64,000 nt of DNA from NCBI RefSeq assembly GCF_947498805.1, contig NZ_CANMLT010000002.1, positions 62,001-126,000 on the forward strand, read 5' to 3'. This DNA comes from an uncultured Tenacibaculum sp. (GTDB lineage: Bacteria > Bacteroidota > Bacteroidia > Flavobacteriales > Flavobacteriaceae). Every line of letters begins with the position of its first letter. Position 1 is the stretch's first letter. The notes under the pieces were generated by a model. It did not search any database. It was not told the origin of the DNA and saw nothing but the letters and a program-made list of their open reading frames with translations. This document shows, in pieces, positions 61,309 through 64,000 of the stretch. The translations under genes and the position numbers were made by a program.

Positions 61309-61347
61309 ATCACAGAAATATCACAAAAAAATCATTTTTAAATCACA
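61309..61347. promoter_or_regulatory. Four 11-bp-phased direct repeats, likely OmpR-family operator
   Basis: ATCACA at 61309, ATCACA at 61320, ATCATT at 61331 and ATCACA at 61342: exactly 11 bp apart, in the same orientation. OmpR/PhoB-type regulators bind such head-to-tail repeats one helical turn apart, and a regulator of this class is encoded from 61396. The repeats end 11 bp before the regulator's -7-like box and cover its -33 region, which lacks TTG, as expected of an activated promoter. Confidence 0.6.
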
Positions 61348-61358
61348 AGATATTTTTA

Positions 61359-61366
61359 TAAGTTCG
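61359..61366 (+). promoter_or_regulatory. Response-regulator gene promoter, -7 box
   Basis: TAAGTTCG, 7 of 8 to TAnnTTTG, ends 29 bp before the regulator ATG. No TTG stands at -33; the phased repeats lie there instead. Confidence 0.45.
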
Positions 61367-61395
61367 CCTTTAAGAACCCCGAAAATCTATTAAAA

Positions 61396-62145
61396 ATGAA
61401 AAATATACTTATCATTGAAGATGATATTGCAGTATCTAAACTCCTAGAATTTAATTTAAAAGCTGAGAATTTTTACACCAAAACAAGTACCGATGGAAAG
61501 GTAGGTTTGGATCTAGCCCTTAAAGAAGATTTTTCTCTTATAATTTTAGATCTTACATTACCTGGTTTAAATGGTATAGAGGTTTGTAAATCGATTAGAA
61601 AAGTAAAGAACACTCCAATTTTAATGCTAACAGCTAAAAGTAACGAGATTGATAAAGTACTTGGATTAGAGATAGGAGCAGATGATTATATGACCAAACC
61701 TTTTAGTGTAAGAGAGCTACTAGCTAGAGTCAATGCTTTAATTAGAAGAAATTTAATTGTTAAACGAAAAGAATCTGAAAATAAATTATATAAAAATATA
61801 TCATTTGATGAGCTTTCAATAGATATAGAAATGAGAAAAGTAACACTAAATACTCAAAGGATAAATCTATCACCTAAGGAGTTTGAACTGTTAGTGTTAA
61901 TGGCTTCAACACCGGGAAAAGTATATAGTAGGGATTCTTTATTGAAAATCATATGGGGGTATGATTTTGAAGGGTATAGGCATACAGTTAATTCACATAT
62001 TAACAGATTGCGAAATAAAATTGAGAGTAATTCAGAGGAACCTAAATTTATACTAACTTCTTGGGGTGTTGGTTATAGATTTAATGAAGAATTAAAAATC
62101 CCTTCCCGTGACCTCAAACAAAACTATTTCAAACAAGTTAATTAA
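61396..62145 (+). CDS. OmpR/PhoB-family response regulator
   Basis: 249 residues. Receiver domain 1-118: acidic pair ED(D) at 8-10, phospho-acceptor D52 in LIILDLTLPG, Thr in MLTAKS and Lys in YMTKPFSV. C-terminal winged helix about 130-230 with KVTLNTQRINLSPKEFELLVLMASTPGKVYSRDSLL, GYRHTVNSHINRLRNKIE and SWGVGYRF, as in PhoB/OmpR. It is the partner of the histidine kinase, whose gene overlaps its 3' end by 38 bp. Phased repeats upstream suggest autoregulation. Confidence 0.95.
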   Translation: MKNILIIEDDIAVSKLLEFNLKAENFYTKTSTDGKVGLDLALKEDFSLIILDLTLPGLNGIEVCKSIRKVKNTPILMLTAKSNEIDKVLGLEIGADDYMTKPFSVRELLARVNALIRRNLIVKRKESENKLYKNISFDELSIDIEMRKVTLNTQRINLSPKEFELLVLMASTPGKVYSRDSLLKIIWGYDFEGYRHTVNSHINRLRNKIESNSEEPKFILTSWGVGYRFNEELKIPSRDLKQNYFKQVN

Positions 62146-63643
62146 AAAGTTAAGTGTATCTTTTTTAGTTATTATTTTAATCATTGGTGTTGTTTACATA
62201 TGTACAACCTATTACTTGATAAAACAATTTTACAGTGAAACTTCACAACACCTAAATGCCAATGTGGCAAATCATTTAGTTGAAGAAAAGTTTAGAAATG
62301 CATCTCCATATTTAGAAAATGGCAAAGTAAATAAAGAATTATTTGATGATTTAATGCACGATATGATGGCAGTAAACCGTGCTATTGAAGTGTATTTATT
62401 AAATGATGAAGGAGGAATTGTATATTCGGTTGTTTTAGATCATTCAGACCCTAAAAGTCCGATGACGATGATCGATTTAAACCCTATTAATAAGTTTATA
62501 AGTAATAATCAGGCTTATGTTTTAGGAGACGATCCAAGAGATAAGAACAATAAAAAGATATTCTCAGCAGCCTATTTTGAGAAAGAAAATCATTCAGGTT
62601 ACATCTATATAATTTTGGCCAGTGAAAAGTATCAAGAGGTTTGTAATTCCCTGTTCTCAAGTTTTTTTTTGAATCTGGGACTTACAACCTCTTTAATAAC
62701 AATGTTTTCTGCCTTACTTTTAGGTTTATTAAGTATTTGGTTTTTGACTAAAAGTTTACGAAGTATAATTTATCACGTAAATAAATTTAAAGAAGGGAAT
62801 TTAAAGAGTAGGATTCCCAATCCTGAAAAATCTGATTTATCAATCTTAGCGGTAACATTCAATCAAATGGCAGAAACAATTGCTGCCAATATTAAAGAGA
62901 TCAACGCAGTAAATCAGTTTAGGAAAGATTTAATAGCGAATGTTTCACATGACTTAAGATTACCATTAACTTCTATTAAAGGTTATGTAGAAACGCTGCG
63001 TTTAAAGGGTAGGGTGATGGCAATCGATGATAAAACAGAATTTATGAATATCATTGAAAAGAGCGCAGAATATCTTGGTAATATGATTAATCAACTCTTT
63101 GACTATTCAAAGTTGGATGCTAAGAATATTAAAATATGTAAAGAACCGGTTGATATAATAACGTTATTATTAGAAATAAAGAAACGATATATAATTCTTG
63201 CAAAAACAAAGAATATCATATTAGAAATTAATGGAGCTAAAGAAGCTCCGTTAGTTTTAGCCGATAGCACGCTTATTGAAAGAGTGATTCAAAATATTAT
63301 AGACAACGCAATAAAATTCACTCCAGAAAAAGGTAAGGTAGTCGTAACTGTGTTAGTCAAAAAAACTCTAGTAACTATTCAAATAAAAGATTCTGGTTTT
63401 GGTATGAGTGAATTGAATAAACAGTTAGTTTATAACAACGAAAACCAACAGAGAGAAATAGATTATTATGAACAGGGAATGGGCCTAGGACTAGCAATCG
63501 TAAAAAAAATGATAGAACTACACAATTCCAAATTGAAAATAAAAAGTAAACCAAATGAAGGTACTCTTTTTGAGTTTTCACTGCCTATTTATGAAGAAAA
63601 CTGTTTGCTATATAATCAGCAAATTAATATCTCTATACGGTAA
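62108..63643 (+). CDS. Sensor histidine kinase
   Basis: 511 residues from GTG at 62108; no ATG occurs before the first membrane helix, so GTG is taken. Helix 1 about 12-34, periplasmic sensor about 35-178 (no recognised family), helix 2 about 185-208, HAMP about 208-260, HisKA with phospho-acceptor H281 in ANVSHDLRLPLTS (Asp replaces the usual Glu after His), N-box NIIDNAIKFTPEKG, and G-boxes KDSGFGMSE and GMGLGLAIVKKM. Partner of the regulator. The signal is unknown. Its last 36 bp overlap the convergent alanine dehydrogenase gene. Confidence 0.94.
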   Translation: MTSNKTISNKLIKKLSVSFLVIILIIGVVYICTTYYLIKQFYSETSQHLNANVANHLVEEKFRNASPYLENGKVNKELFDDLMHDMMAVNRAIEVYLLNDEGGIVYSVVLDHSDPKSPMTMIDLNPINKFISNNQAYVLGDDPRDKNNKKIFSAAYFEKENHSGYIYIILASEKYQEVCNSLFSSFFLNLGLTTSLITMFSALLLGLLSIWFLTKSLRSIIYHVNKFKEGNLKSRIPNPEKSDLSILAVTFNQMAETIAANIKEINAVNQFRKDLIANVSHDLRLPLTSIKGYVETLRLKGRVMAIDDKTEFMNIIEKSAEYLGNMINQLFDYSKLDAKNIKICKEPVDIITLLLEIKKRYIILAKTKNIILEINGAKEAPLVLADSTLIERVIQNIIDNAIKFTPEKGKVVVTVLVKKTLVTIQIKDSGFGMSELNKQLVYNNENQQREIDYYEQGMGLGLAIVKKMIELHNSKLKIKSKPNEGTLFEFSLPIYEENCLLYNQQINISIR

Positions 63644-64000
63644 ATCAAACCAGTCAGCAACAGTTTTATTTGTTAAGATACCATGGTAAAAATACATTCC
63701 ATTTCGTAAACTTTTATCAAACCGAGCTGCGTTTTCAAAACCTCCTTCTTCTGCAATATCCAATAAGTACGGAGTAAATATATTGCTTATAGAAACAGAA
63801 GCAGTACGAGAATATCGAGAAGGGATGTTAGGTACACAATAATGAATAACACCATGTTCGGTAAATGTTGGTTGACTGTGTGTGGTGACTTTTGAAGTTT
63901 CAAAGCATCCGCCTCTATCAATACTTACATCAACTATAACAGCTCCTTCTTTCATTTGTTCAATCATACCTTCTGTTACAATAACGGGAGAGCGATCTTT
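63608..64000 (-). CDS. ald: Alanine dehydrogenase, C-terminal part (cut by window edge)
   Basis: The frame is open from the right edge (first codons KDRSPVIVTEGMIEQM) to its stop at 63608, about 130 residues of the C-terminal part. VIVDVSIDRGGCFETSKVTTHSQPTF and HYCVPNIPSRYSRTASVSISN are strongly conserved in NAD-dependent alanine dehydrogenase, which interconverts alanine and pyruvate plus ammonia. The 3' end overlaps the histidine kinase gene by 36 bp, tail to tail, with no terminator between them. Confidence 0.93.
   Translation of the reverse strand, partial: KDRSPVIVTEGMIEQMKEGAVIVDVSIDRGGCFETSKVTTHSQPTFTEHGVIHYCVPNIPSRYSRTASVSISNIFTPYLLDIAEEGGFENAARFDKSLRNGMYFYHGILTNKTVADWFDLPYRDINLLII

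Overview
The window is AT-rich chromosomal DNA from a Bacteroidota bacterium, most likely a marine member of the Flavobacteriaceae (Tenacibaculum-like; the genus is a guess). The evidence is the lineage-typical promoter box TAnnTTTG with an upstream TTG ahead of many genes, a TonB-dependent receptor with an N-terminal carboxypeptidase-like domain, a PorP/SprF protein paired with a huge type-B (gliding/T9SS) sorted protein, BshA for bacillithiol, and Flavobacteria-type hypothetical families (DUF3810, DUF4199, DUF5606, DUF4105, DUF4258). I see no insertion sequence, prophage, CRISPR array, tRNA or rRNA; it reads as core chromosome with a few accessory spots.

Layout. 0-5 kb: rpsF-rpsR-rplI operon and an Oar-like TonB-dependent receptor. 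4.6-8.6 kb (minus): lysA, pepT and a DUF3810 metalloprotease-like protein; two similar ~125-bp intergenic elements flank lysA. 8.8-15 kb: dnaB, a secreted amidotransferase-fold-like protein, and a tricorn-like S41 protease. 15.3-19.5 kb: an N-terminal transketolase half without its partner, bshA, an MFS carrier and an SDR. 19.6-22 kb (minus): ruvX-def-DUF5606-mazG, with the mazG 3' end copied into a tandem repeat. 22.2-28.3 kb: dapD followed by a Stealth phosphotransferase, a glycosyltransferase, UDP-galactopyranose mutase, tsaC/sua5 and a CCA-adding enzyme. 28.3-33.5 kb (minus): MsbA-like exporter, phosphohexomutase, GT2 and DUF4199. 33.6 kb: SRP RNA, then xerD. 34.8-41.2 kb: four small outer-membrane barrels around aroQ, DUF4105, a YheT-like hydrolase, pssA and a GNAT. 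41.2-44.6 kb (minus): kdsD-tatC-AhpD-like-lptB-small membrane protein. 44.7-47.9 kb: recQ and small genes. 48-56.7 kb: a 2552-residue secreted protein with two seven-repeat FG-GAP propellers, sixteen exact 80-residue repeats and a type-B sorting domain, with its SprF-like partner. 56.7-63.6 kb: a four-gene minus-strand operon (free-standing adenylation enzyme, ferric-reductase-like membrane flavoprotein, enoyl-CoA hydratase, barrel-like protein) divergent from an OmpR-type two-component system. The right edge cuts an alanine dehydrogenase gene.

How the genes work together. Much of the window serves the envelope: lysine/DAP (dapD, lysA), LPS and capsule (kdsD, lptB, MsbA-like, Stealth, glf, glycosyltransferases), phosphatidylserine (pssA), protein export (tatC, SRP RNA, T9SS cargo) and small barrels. 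The most unusual part is the right end. The adenylation/flavoprotein/crotonase operon has no carrier-protein domain, and the facing regulator gene carries four ATCA(C/T)-type direct repeats at exact 11-bp spacing, the geometry of OmpR/PhoB-family binding sites. This is my best candidate for an uncharacterised system, a signalled small-molecule pathway. Functions there are inferred from domains only.
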